NCBI GenBank assembly: GCA_002315915.1
Contig: DCIB01000002.1
Span: 1 to 64,000 of the forward strand
Direction: 5' to 3'
DNA from: Caryophanales bacterium UBA1737
GTDB lineage: Bacteria > Bacillota_I > Bacilli_A > ML615J-28 > CAG-313
Length of the DNA stretch: 64,000 bases
Shown here: piece after piece, positions 1 through 12,400 of the stretch
Layout of the letters: every line of letters starts with the position of its first letter
Numbering within the stretch: position 1 is the first letter of the stretch
Program-made: the position numbers and the translations under genes
The notes under the pieces: model-generated
Database searches by the model: none
What the model was told of the DNA's origin: nothing
What the model saw: only the letters and a program-made list of their open reading frames with translations

Positions 1-42
1 TTCATCATATAGAACAAAATGCATAGAAAGGAGTAATAGAAT

Positions 43-3000
43 ATGAAATCAACTGGTTTATTCACAGCATTTTTACTTACTGCTGTAACTATTGGATTAG
101 GTGTATATTTTTTACTACTTTCAACTGGTAATTTACCAGATGCAGAAAATGCTTATGAATTTAGTGTAGAAGATGTGGAAACAACTTACCTTTTTGGAAC
201 TGAATATTCTGAATATGAAGTATCTTGTAATAGAGATTTTCCAGAAGGATATTATTACAGAGCTTCTGTTAAAGGTGGTTCTGGTGAAGTTGGAACATAT
301 ACTATTACACCTGTTGTAAATGTATATAATAGTTTAGGTTTTAATGTAACAGAAAAATTTAATGTAAAGATCAATTCTGGTACTTTAAAAGTTAATAAAT
401 TCCCTTTAGTTATGACTTCTTTTGATGTTGAAACAAATTTATCTAAGGTAAATAATTTAACAGAAGAAGAAATATGTGAAGGATATGATGACGCAACACT
501 TAGTTTTTTAGAAAACTGTACTTATTCAATTGTTAATAGACCTATTATATCTACAGGTGGAACATATAATAATACATTTGGATTATCTGTTTTTTATAAA
601 GGTAAAGATATTTCTAGTTCTGTAGAACTTACTTTAGTTAATGAAGATGAAGAATTAGAACCTGGTATTTTAACTGTAGAAGATAATAAAGAAATTAATG
701 TTGTTATAAAATCAATTACTAAAGATTATGATGGAAAAAGTATTGTAGATGATTCAATATTTAAACTTAAAAATACTGATTATGATGCGTCTAATTGTAA
801 ATTTGATTTTTTAATTAGAGGTACATCTAATTCATATGATATGTCTAAATATGAAACAACTATCTCTTTTAATGAAACAAATACTAAAGATGCTCAAGAA
901 TGGATTATATCTAATTGTATAGATAAGTTTAGTATCTCTATTTATGATAAAGAAAAATTAGAAGATGTAACAGATAGTTTTGATATTAAATTTGTATCAG
1001 ATAATAATGCTAAATATATAATTAATCCATATAAGTTAGTATTAGATTTTAATGATACTGTTAAAAATACTAATTATTCAATTTTGAATAATGATAAAAA
1101 TGCTTATTTATCAATGGTTGAATTACAAGCATCTATGGTTGGTACATCTTCAGCAATTAGTTTATTTGCTAAAGCATCTGGTTCTAGTGGAGGATCTATA
1201 TTTGTAAGTGATTCTTCTACTTTGGGTGCTCAACAATGGCCACAATTATTCTCTAGTTTTGGATTTACATTAGATGATACTAATTATGATTCTACAAATA
1301 GTGATTATGTATTATTAGATGCAAATATTACTTATACAATTAATGCTGCACAAGTTAATAATAATGCGAATAATATAGAAGTTATTGGTACAGGATTAAA
1401 AGTAAAAGTAGCTAAAATAAAATCTTGTATTACTAATAATGCACCTGAAGAATTTATATTATTAGATAATAAATCATTTGTTTTAAGTAATCAAACTTAT
1501 GCTTTCTTTGAAGGTGGAGATGATAATTATGTTTCTCCTGTTGGATCTTGTGAAGTAACATTTACACCAACTGACAAAACAGAAACAGAATATTATTTTA
1601 ATGCGTCAACATTATCACAATTGAGTATAAAGATAACAAGTGGTAATAAAGATTATACAGACTATTATAAATTACATCAAAGCGCAACCGATAATAATTT
1701 ATGGCTTCAACTAATCCCATATACTATTACTTTTACTGCATCAAATCTTTCTAAAACATGGGATCCTATCAATGAAGAAGGATTAACTATTTGGAAACAA
1801 CAAATAGGTAATGAATATACACCAATGTTTAGTGTATCTTTAAGCAATTCTTTACCTGTAGGATATTCTTATAAAATAGTTAGAGTTTCTAATCAAACCA
1901 TAACATCAGTAACTTCTATTGGTACTATGCCTTATCAAGAAGAAGATATAGAATTTGATGTTGAGTTCTATAAAGGTAATCCTGATACAGGAGAACTTGT
2001 TGATGATTTATTTGTAGCTGATTGTGTATATGGTAAAGCAACTTTATATGCATATAGCGTGGCTAAACCAGCTATATTTGATTGTACATATGAATATGAC
2101 GGATTAACACATGAATTTAATATTCCTACAAATATATATGGATATTCTGTTGATACTGATGATGTAGATATTGCTTCTGATGATTATAGAACATTATCAA
2201 AAACTAAATATACAGCTATTCTTGATGAAAACTGTATATGGAGTGATGGTGATGAAGGTAATCTTGATGGAACAATAACAATTGTTAAGAAAGCTATAGC
2301 AAAACCATTTACAACAGATTTAATTTTTGAATATGGTGATGGATTAACACATGAATATAATATTCCTGATGAACCAGTTGGTTATACAGTAAATCAAACT
2401 GATATAACTACTGATAATGAATATTCTAAAATTAAACATACATTAACATTAAATTCTAATTATATATGGAGTGATAATTCTACAGATCCATTAATAGGAG
2501 TAATCACTGTTAATTATAAAAAAATAGCTAAACCATCAATTTCTAATGAAACATATGAATATGATGGATTAACTCATACATATAATTTACCAGATACTCC
2601 AATAGGATATAGTATTAATAGCGTTTCTTTATCAACATCTTCAAAAGAAGTTGAAAAAACTAAATATACTTTAACTCTTAGTCAAAATTGTGTATGGAAT
2701 GACGGAACAACAGATCCAGTTATTGGAATAATAACTATTACTTATAAAAAAGTAAATAAACCAATAGTTGTATCTCAAACATTTGAATATGATGGAAATG
2801 ATCATTCATTAAGTTTAGTAACAAATACATATTATACTGTAACAGTTAATAACGCGTTAACACCAGCTTCAAATGAAGTGTCTAAAACATCTTATACAAT
2901 TGGTTTAAAATCTAATTATATGTGGAGTGATGAATCATTAGATGATATTGTTGTTTATGTAACAATTAATAAAAAAGTAATTAGTATTCCACATTATTCA

Positions 3001-3435
3001 ATGACAGTTACATATGACGGTGAAGAATATGAATTAGGTGCAGAAGGTATAAGTGGTATTTATACAGTAAGTGATGCTTCTGGAGAAAATGCTGGTACTT
3101 ATACTGCAACAGCAACTATTGATACTGTTCATTATTTATGGAGTGGAACAACTTCGGATACTGTTAATATTGGTACTCTTACTATATTAAAATCTAATAT
3201 AACTTTAATGTGTAATAGCATTCAAGCATCAGTAAATGGAAGTAACGCATCAACTTTCTATTCAGTATCTAATATTTTCTCATCAAATTCAGGATTATCA
3301 TCTTATATTGAATTTGAAGTTACTGATGATGATGCTATTGCTGGTACATATACAGTAACTGCATCTCTAGATAGTAGCATTTCAAGTAATTATAATGTTG
3401 TATCTATACCAGGTACTATTACTTTAACTGCTTAA
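43..3435 (+). CDS. N-terminally anchored MBG/YDG-type repeat surface protein
   Basis: The 1130-aa product starts with a short basic stretch and one hydrophobic segment (about residues 5-26), fitting a signal anchor or an uncleaved signal peptide; the rest is polar, rich in Thr/Ser/Asn/Asp and low in Arg. The start is supported by AAAGGAG at 27-33, nine bases upstream. From residue 674 there are five tandem units starting near residues 674, 753, 829, 905 and 979 (period 74-79). Each opens with (A/N)KP or similar, carries EYDGLTH or a variant, then an xWSD-type motif, and ends in a beta-strand plus KK. This is the pattern of bacterial MBG/YDG immunoglobulin-like beta modules. No LPXTG or other C-terminal sorting signal is present. 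It is followed 50 bases later by the giant gene of the same type. An adhesive or structural surface role is inferred. The operon may begin left of the window. Confidence 0.75.
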   Translation: MKSTGLFTAFLLTAVTIGLGVYFLLLSTGNLPDAENAYEFSVEDVETTYLFGTEYSEYEVSCNRDFPEGYYYRASVKGGSGEVGTYTITPVVNVYNSLGFNVTEKFNVKINSGTLKVNKFPLVMTSFDVETNLSKVNNLTEEEICEGYDDATLSFLENCTYSIVNRPIISTGGTYNNTFGLSVFYKGKDISSSVELTLVNEDEELEPGILTVEDNKEINVVIKSITKDYDGKSIVDDSIFKLKNTDYDASNCKFDFLIRGTSNSYDMSKYETTISFNETNTKDAQEWIISNCIDKFSISIYDKEKLEDVTDSFDIKFVSDNNAKYIINPYKLVLDFNDTVKNTNYSILNNDKNAYLSMVELQASMVGTSSAISLFAKASGSSGGSIFVSDSSTLGAQQWPQLFSSFGFTLDDTNYDSTNSDYVLLDANITYTINAAQVNNNANNIEVIGTGLKVKVAKIKSCITNNAPEEFILLDNKSFVLSNQTYAFFEGGDDNYVSPVGSCEVTFTPTDKTETEYYFNASTLSQLSIKITSGNKDYTDYYKLHQSATDNNLWLQLIPYTITFTASNLSKTWDPINEEGLTIWKQQIGNEYTPMFSVSLSNSLPVGYSYKIVRVSNQTITSVTSIGTMPYQEEDIEFDVEFYKGNPDTGELVDDLFVADCVYGKATLYAYSVAKPAIFDCTYEYDGLTHEFNIPTNIYGYSVDTDDVDIASDDYRTLSKTKYTAILDENCIWSDGDEGNLDGTITIVKKAIAKPFTTDLIFEYGDGLTHEYNIPDEPVGYTVNQTDITTDNEYSKIKHTLTLNSNYIWSDNSTDPLIGVITVNYKKIAKPSISNETYEYDGLTHTYNLPDTPIGYSINSVSLSTSSKEVEKTKYTLTLSQNCVWNDGTTDPVIGIITITYKKVNKPIVVSQTFEYDGNDHSLSLVTNTYYTVTVNNALTPASNEVSKTSYTIGLKSNYMWSDESLDDIVVYVTINKKVISIPHYSMTVTYDGEEYELGAEGISGIYTVSDASGENAGTYTATATIDTVHYLWSGTTSDTVNIGTLTILKSNITLMCNSIQASVNGSNASTFYSVSNIFSSNSGLSSYIEFEVTDDDAIAGTYTVTASLDSSISSNYNVVSIPGTITLTA

Positions 3436-3485
3436 CTATTAAATATAACTAATTAATAAATATTAAAAGAAAGGAGGATATTACT

Positions 3486-6400
3486 ATGTTATACGAAATG
3501 TATGAACAAAAATTAACTAAGAAATATAATTTTAAAGTTTTATTATTTAAACTTAGATACTTAATTATTACAGTATCAGTTGTTTTAGTTGGCTTGTTTA
3601 CTGCATTCGCAGTAACAAAAGGTAACTTAAAAGAAGAAGACATAGTAATATCTATTCCTTTAAGTGATGAAGGTAAATATGTTTTAAATTATGGTGATTC
3701 ATTTGATATAGAAGCAACAGCATATTTCTCTGATGTAAAAGTTCAATATTTAGATAAAAATACTTCTACTTGGACTTATAACAAACCAAATAAAGCTGGT
3801 GAATATGAATTTAGATTTGTCACAAAAAAATTATTTGGTGAAGAATATTCTGACGCTTATTCAATTACTATTAATCAAATAGAATTAGCATTAGAAATAA
3901 CATCTACTAGTTTTGTATATGGTAATGATTCTACAATTAGACTTAAAACAATTGATTATACAAGTTTAGCAGATGGTGATTATTTTGATTATGAAACAAC
4001 TACATATAACCATGATTTTGTAACAAACGTTAATACAACTAATTTATCTATCGATAAATTAGTTATTAGAAATACATCTGGTGAAGATGTAACTTCTAGT
4101 TACTATATTACATATCCTGAAGAAAAAGAAGTAACAGTTCTAAAAAGAAATGTTACTTTAAGAGTTATAAATAATAATTTATCTAAAACATATGATGGAT
4201 TAATTATTGATAATAATGAATTATTAAATAATTATACATATGATACCTTACCATATGGAGACAAATTAACATATAATAATGTTTTATTTATAACTAATCC
4301 TAATAATAAAAATGTTAATTTTTATCAATATAAGTTAGATAAAGATTCAATATTAATTAATGATTCAACTGATTTATTATATTTTTATAATTTTAGTATT
4401 GATTCATCTACTTATAGAATATCTAAAAAAGATATAACTATTAATACATTATCATCAGATAGTCATATATATAATGCAGAAGAATTCTCTTATGCATACT
4501 TTGATGATGCAGTAAATAATAGTTTAATAAGTGGTGATCATATTGAAATTAATTCAAACACTATTACAAAAGTTAAATATGCTTGTTCAAATATAGATAA
4601 TGTATTTAGTGTTAGTATTTTTGATTCGAATAATGATAATGTTTCTAATAACTATAATATTTCATATGTTTATGGAAAATTAGGAGTTCAAAAACGTTTA
4701 TTTGAATATAGTTCATTATCAGATGAAAAAGTATATGACGGACTACCATTATTTAATAATAATGTAAATTATAATATTACTTTATTTGATAACGAAGAAG
4801 TAATAGTTGATAGTTATAAAGAAATTAAATATGTTAGTGAAACATCATTAAATAATAATGAACTTTCAGTTCATATATATAATTCAACACTATCTAATAG
4901 TGAAAATGAATTATTAAAGAATTCTTATGATTATTCACAAATAAGTAAGGGTTCTTTAACGATAACTAAAAGAAGTATTACTTTAAATAATAAAGTTAAT
5001 TCTATAGATGAAACTTATAAAGCATCTAATTTTGATGCAGCTACATATTTATCTAACTTTGAAGTATTAGAAAATCAAAGTATCAATTGTTCTGCATTAT
5101 TATTAAGTGATAATATTTCTCTTGAATCATATTTTGATACAAATGTTAGAAATGTAGATACATATGTATTAAAAGTAAAATTAAATGATTCTTTAAATAG
5201 ATTATCAAATTATGATGTAGATGATTTACCTACAATTACTTTTAATGTAAACAAAAAAGAAATAACTCTTGAACTTTTATCTCAAGAGTTTACATATAAA
5301 GGTGATATTCAAGAATTTGATAATACTAATTTTAATATATATGATACAAATTCTATAATTTGGAATAGTAGTGATGAACTTACAATCAATACATTGATTG
5401 AATATGATAATAATGTAAATTCAACTACTATTGATTATATATTACATGCAGGCAATTATACTGCTAGTATTAATTCATCAAATCCATTAAATGGTGATAA
5501 CGCCTATAACTATGATGTTATTAGCTGTAATGATTTAGATTTTATAGTTAATAAATATAATATTAATATAACTGCTGATAAATGTGATGATTATATATAT
5601 GATGGATCATATTATGATAAAGAAATATCTTGGATAACTGATAAATCATTACTAGGTAGTGATGAAATAGATAGTATTTCAATTAAATATTTAATAGGCT
5701 TAAATGAATATCAACAAGTATTACATGCTGGTACATATGATATAGAAATTACTTCTGTTAATAATTCAAATAATGAATTCTTAAATAATGATTATAACTT
5801 TATCTTTAATACAAAGATAAATGGTTTAACAATCAAACAAAAAGAACTAGTTATTATTCCATCAATAAATGATTTAAATTATATATATACTTCAAATGAT
5901 TTACTTGATGATTATGATTTTACACAATACTCTATTGTTACTGGATCATTATGTACTCCAGTTGATACTAATATCACAGATACTTTAGCAGTTACTTGTA
6001 GTTGTTATGATGAATACAAAACATCTAATACTACTTGTATTAATAAAGGTACATACTATATAATGATTGATTCATATATAGTATCTAATGATTATTTAGT
6101 AAAAGAATTAAAATCAACTAAAGTAGAAGTTTCTCCTAGAAGTGTAGATATTATATTTACATCTAATTTATCTAAAAAATATAGTGGTACTAACACATTA
6201 TTTAGTGATTTATTAACTATTGATTCATCTTGTGAATCAACATATACATGTTATTATGATGGACTTGATTCAACAAGTAATAAATTGCTTGGTACTGATA
6301 CAATAGTTATTACAGATGTTTTGTATGATTATACACATGATTCCGCAAATAATATAATTACTAATCAAGTAACAACCGCAAAACATGCTGGTATATATGA

Positions 6401-9400
6401 TATATATGTTAAATCATATGAATTTACAAGTGGAAATAGTGATAACTACGTTATCAATATTTCTAAAAATGATTTAGATAACAATTCATATACATATGGA
6501 ACACTTACTATTAATAAAGTGGATGCAGTAATATCAGCTGTTAGTATGGATGATTTAACTAACGGATATGATGCAGTTAACCATAAATATAATATTAAGT
6601 CATATAGTGTATTAGTAGATAATACATATAATTATTTCTTAGATTCTTTAAATGAATCATTAATATTAGATGAAGATGATTGCTTATTCGAAAGATTTTT
6701 AGATGGATTTGGATCTATAGTTAGTGAATCTAGTGAAGGATATGCATTAAACGCAGGAACATATTATATTACTGCAAAATCATATTCTAATCCATCTGAA
6801 TATTTAGAAAATGATTATAATATAAGTTTTGCATCTAAAGATAGTAATGTAACATTTAATATTCCTAAACGTCAAGTATATATTTATCCTAAAGAAATGA
6901 GTAATATTACATATAATGCAGAAGATTATAATTATACAGATTATGGATCATTATCTTCTTTCTATGCAAAAATTAATGGATTAAATAATATATATGATTC
7001 TAGATTATTAAAGGAATCTGAAACTTTATCTTTAGCAAGTGTATACTTTAGATATGTTAATTATTCAAATGGTAGTTCAACAAATGATTATAATGATTAC
7101 AATGTTCTAAGAAATGCTGGAACATATAAAGTTTATGCTACAAACATAGATTATTTAAATATAAATAGTGTTGTTGATAACAACTATACTTTTGATTGCG
7201 TAACACCTAGTGATGCAATAACTGTATCAAGTATTAATGTATCTAAATGTATTATTACTATTCTTTCTAAAACACAATCATCAAAGATTTATAAAGCATC
7301 AAGTTATTCTACAGTTGATGATGTTTCTAAATATACTGCATATATTAATGGAAATTATAATACTCCATTAGATTCTTGTTTATTAGATGGAGAAACATCT
7401 ACATTTAGTATAAGTACACTTAAATATTATTTAAAAACTAATAATAAATTTGCTTCAACTCCAACTAGTGCTGTAAATGTAGGAACTTATGCTGTAGAAG
7501 TAAATGAATTTGATACTGATGATTTATTTAAGAATAACTATTCATATAGCTTTAATATACCATCAAGTAATCAAATATCTATTCCTACATTTGAAATAAC
7601 AAAACGTAGTGTTGTAATAACTCCTATTACTAAGAGTGATATTACTTATAATGCATGTGATTATAACTATAATTCATTTAATTCATCTGATGATGCTAGT
7701 ATGTTTACAGCAGAAATTGATGGTTATTTAGATAGTTATACAAATCATCTATTAAAAGAAGATGAAACTTTAATTCTTAATTTAGATTTTATTGTTGATG
7801 AAGTAGCCTCATCTACAATAAAACATGCAGGAACATATAAATTAACAGCTGCTTCTAATACATTTACATCAAATAATAATGCTGTTTTATCAAATTATGA
7901 TTTAACACTATCTGATACATCAGTTTATTGGACAATTAATCCTGCAGATATATATATCTTACCAACAGATTTAGATGATGTTACTTATGATGGAAAATAT
8001 AAATATCCGACAAGTAATTTATTTACAGCGATTGATGATTCTTTAAATGAATATGAAAATCATTTATTTGATAGTTCAGAAGTATTAACATTAAACCTTA
8101 AATTTAGATTCAATAGTACTATAGTTGATCATGCATATCATGCAGGTGATTACGATATAATTGTAGATTCAATTTCTTATGATACTACAAATAATAATAC
8201 TAAATATATAGGTAATGATTATAACTTTACATATTGTGAAGGATCATTTACTATTGATCCATTACAAATAACAATAGTAAACGATGCAAATGGTAAAGAT
8301 GAATATACATATATTTTTAATAATTTAAATAGAGTACCATCTTCATTATTAGATGATTATTGTGTTACATCTGATAACAAAATAGTATCAATGAAAGACG
8401 ATGGAACTCCAGATATTATTTATGTTAATTCTTCTATTAAAAAATATGTTACAAATGAATATGTAGCATCATTTGATGCAAAACATGCTGGTTTATATAT
8501 ATTAGATGGTGCTCTATCATGTGATGCCAATACTATTCTTTCTGACTATGGTATTGAACTTATTGAAGTAAGTGTTACTATTAATAAACGTAATGTATAT
8601 GTATATGGAAATAGTATGACTTCAATATATTATGATGGATTAAATCATTCATATATATCTCCTGCTACTTTTAACGCTAAAGCATATATGGATAAAGATT
8701 TAGATGGAGTAAATGAATCTGGATATGCTGAAAGTGTATCAAACGCTATTCCATATAGTGATTCTGTACTTAATCCTTCATTTGTATTTGTAACAAGCAT
8801 TAATCAATCACTAGTTAAAAATGCTGGAACATATAATATTGAATTTGATGATTCTTTAACTGATACATCTTTATTTGATGAAGACTTTATTTTTGAATCA
8901 AATATAGGAGAAGAATTACCAACATTTACAATCTTAAAACGTCCTATAAAGATTAGTCCTAATTCGACATCAATTACATTTGATTCTACATATCATCAAA
9001 TAGATTCAGATTATCCATATACATTAACTGTATATGATGAAGATGAAGAAGAATATATATCAAGAGGATTATATTCTACTGATGTAGTTAAATCTATAAG
9101 TGGTCATTTAGAAGATACATTAAATAGCTATGAAAAAATAATTCATGTTGGCACATATGATGTATTATTTGACGAAGTTGAAATATCAAATAACTATGAT
9201 ATCTCTTTAACTACTACAAATGATTCTACTTATACAATTAGCCAATATACATTATATGTTAGTGCAATATCTAATGAAACTGTTCCTTATAAGAATGATG
9301 AATATAAAGAAAGTGATTATCCTGTTAATAAAGATCTATTAAATGATACAACAGGAAGATATGAATTCATAAATTCTACAACATTATTTGAAGATAATAA

Positions 9401-12400
9401 ATATACATCAAATATCTGTTTTATTGATTCTAAAGATTCAACTATTACTTATAATGCTGTAAAAGAAGTTGGAACATATTATATTGGACAAAATAATATA
9501 AGTATTATTTATACTGATAAAGATAATAACAAGATAGATGTTACATCTGATTATGATATTCATGTATTAGAAGATAAAGAATTCATAATAAATTGTCGTG
9601 ATATATATATTGATTTATTAAGTCAAAACTTAACTTATGCTGGTACAAATATTGAATATAAGTATAATTCAACTTATCAATATTCACTAAATTGTCCTGA
9701 AGATAATAAATTATCAAAAGATTCAGTATTAAATATTGTATTTAAATATACTGATGAAGATGGAAATAGTGTAACTCCTATTAATGCTGGTTCATATTAT
9801 TTAGAAATAGACTATTCTAAATCATCTATTATGAGTGGTAATGCTAACATATTAGATCAATATAATTTAATTGTAGGAAATAGCCTTTCTTATTTACAAT
9901 CTATATCTGATCCTAATGCGTTAAGTTTAGCTGCAAAACTAATAATTAGTAAGAAAAATGTAACTATAACTTTGCCAGATTTATCATATACATATAATGG
10001 AAGTGAATTTACTATATCTTCTATAGAAAGTGATGTTTCAAAAAATACTGCAATTTCTGGACTATGTGATGATGATAAAATCAGTTATATATATAAAATA
10101 TTAGTATTTGATAAATTATTAAATAAATTATCAGATCCATGCTTACATGCATCTGATGCTGGATATAGTTATTTTATTAGTCCTGATACTGATTCTTTAA
10201 ATGGATATCCGAATGGATATAAATTTGTTGTTGGTTCAAATGATAACTATATAGTTAAATATGATCAATCATCAAATCTTACTATTAATAGGTTAACAGT
10301 AAATGTAACACCAACTAGTAATTATTCTAGGGAATATAATGGACTATCTTTTATTGGAGATGATTTAAATAATTTCTCATTTACTATTAAGAATAGTAAT
10401 AATGAAGATGTTGCATTTACTGAAAAGAATATATTTGCATCAAGTATTACTACAAACGCAACTAAAAATGTTGGAACATATAAGGTAAAGGCAAAAGCTA
10501 TTGGATGTAGTGATTCAAATTATGTTGCAAATGATTATTCATTTAACTATGTTCAAGGATCTTGGAAGATTACCGCAAGACCAATTACTATTGATACAAA
10601 TAATATCTCTATTACATATGGTGATTCAACAGATATATATTTAACAAATAAAACAACTGATCTTGTAAATAGACAATTTACTTTAGATTCAAATAGTAAA
10701 TCTATTATAGATGGTGACTATTTATTAATAAAATTAAAATATTTAAAAGATAAAGTATCTTGTACACCATTCCATGTTGGTAGTTATGATATAGCTATAT
10801 CTACAATTACTAATAATGATTTATATAAAGATAAAAATGATAACTATGAAATTACATTAAAATCATCAACTCTTACAATAAATAAATTTAATGTAAGCCT
10901 ATATTTAGATAATTACAATACATATTATGGATCTGATATTTCTAAAGTATCATATAAAGTTAAATTTGATACCATATCAAAATTACCACATAATGATCAA
11001 TTTGATAATGTAATTCCTACATATAGTACTTTAAATCCTACAAGTGTTGGTGTTTATAATGCTAATATTCCGGATTTAACAAAACTTGTTATATCATCTA
11101 AAGTAAGTAAGGCAGAAACAGGATTGTTATCTGATTATAACATTACTGAATCAAGTGTTAACCAAGGTAAATTATATATTAATAAAGTTTATGCGGAAGT
11201 AACATTTGATGATGGAAAGAATACTTCTCTTTATACATTTAATAGAAAATATCAAACTCCTATATATTCATTTGTATATTATTATTATGCTAATAATTTA
11301 ACAACTGGAACAAAGAATGATATTTCTAATAATATTAAATCTTTATTTGATGTTACTTATTCAATAGGTTATACACATACAGTAAATGATACTCCTGTAA
11401 AGGAAACAAAAGTTGCTCATGCAGGAACATATGCTTTATCTGTAGATAATCTAATAGTTAAAAAGAATAATGTAGTAGTTACTGATTCATCATCTTCATT
11501 TGAAATAGTAACTGTTGGAGATGCTCATTACTTTAATATTAAATGTTATGAAATAATATTTAGTGTAAATAGTGCTTATTTAACATATGATGGAATAGGA
11601 TTAAATGCTTCTAGTTCAGCATATAAGTTTAATAATAAACTTGGTAATGATGTTATAACAGGATCTACTAAATTATTAGATAGTACAAAAACTATTGAAT
11701 TAAGTAAATGTTATCATGCAGGCACATATTATTATATGTTAAGTAATATCCTAACTGTAACATCTGTTACAGAAGATGGATTTGATGTTACAAGTAATGC
11801 ATCTGATTATGCTTTAAAGAATTATTCTGATGCTACAAAATATGGTCAAATTATTATAGCAAAAGCTAGTGTAGAAATTGCTATGAATTTTGTAGATAAT
11901 AATAAATCTAAAACATATGATGGATTAGAAGTAATTCTAGATCCTGTAACTGATCATTATTATATTAATGATACAGAATCTAATGTATATAGTAATGATA
12001 CATTTAATGCTGCATATAAAATAGAATATTATGATGAATTAGCTAAGAGTTATAAAACATATACTAAACCTAATATGATTGATGCTTATAAATATCGTAT
12101 ATCTATAAGTAATATATATAGTATTAACTCTACTGATAACCATTCCAGCTTAAATGATTATGATATAAAGATACAAGAATCATCTTATTCATATTACACC
12201 ATTAATAAATTACCAATCACTATCAAATATATTGAGTTATCTAAAACATATGATGGACTTCCAATGTTTGATTGGACTGTAACTAATACATCTGATTTAG
12301 TTGATCTTAGTGATTGTGTATTAGGTAGTGGTGATGAAGTATTTGTTTCTCCAAGTTATTCTAATATTGCAAATGAAACAAATGTTAGAAGAGATACGGA

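Noticed and set aside
2062..3190. CRISPR or DNA-level direct repeats
   Set aside because: The periodicity is at protein level with diverged codons; there are no short identical repeats with spacers, nor cas genes.
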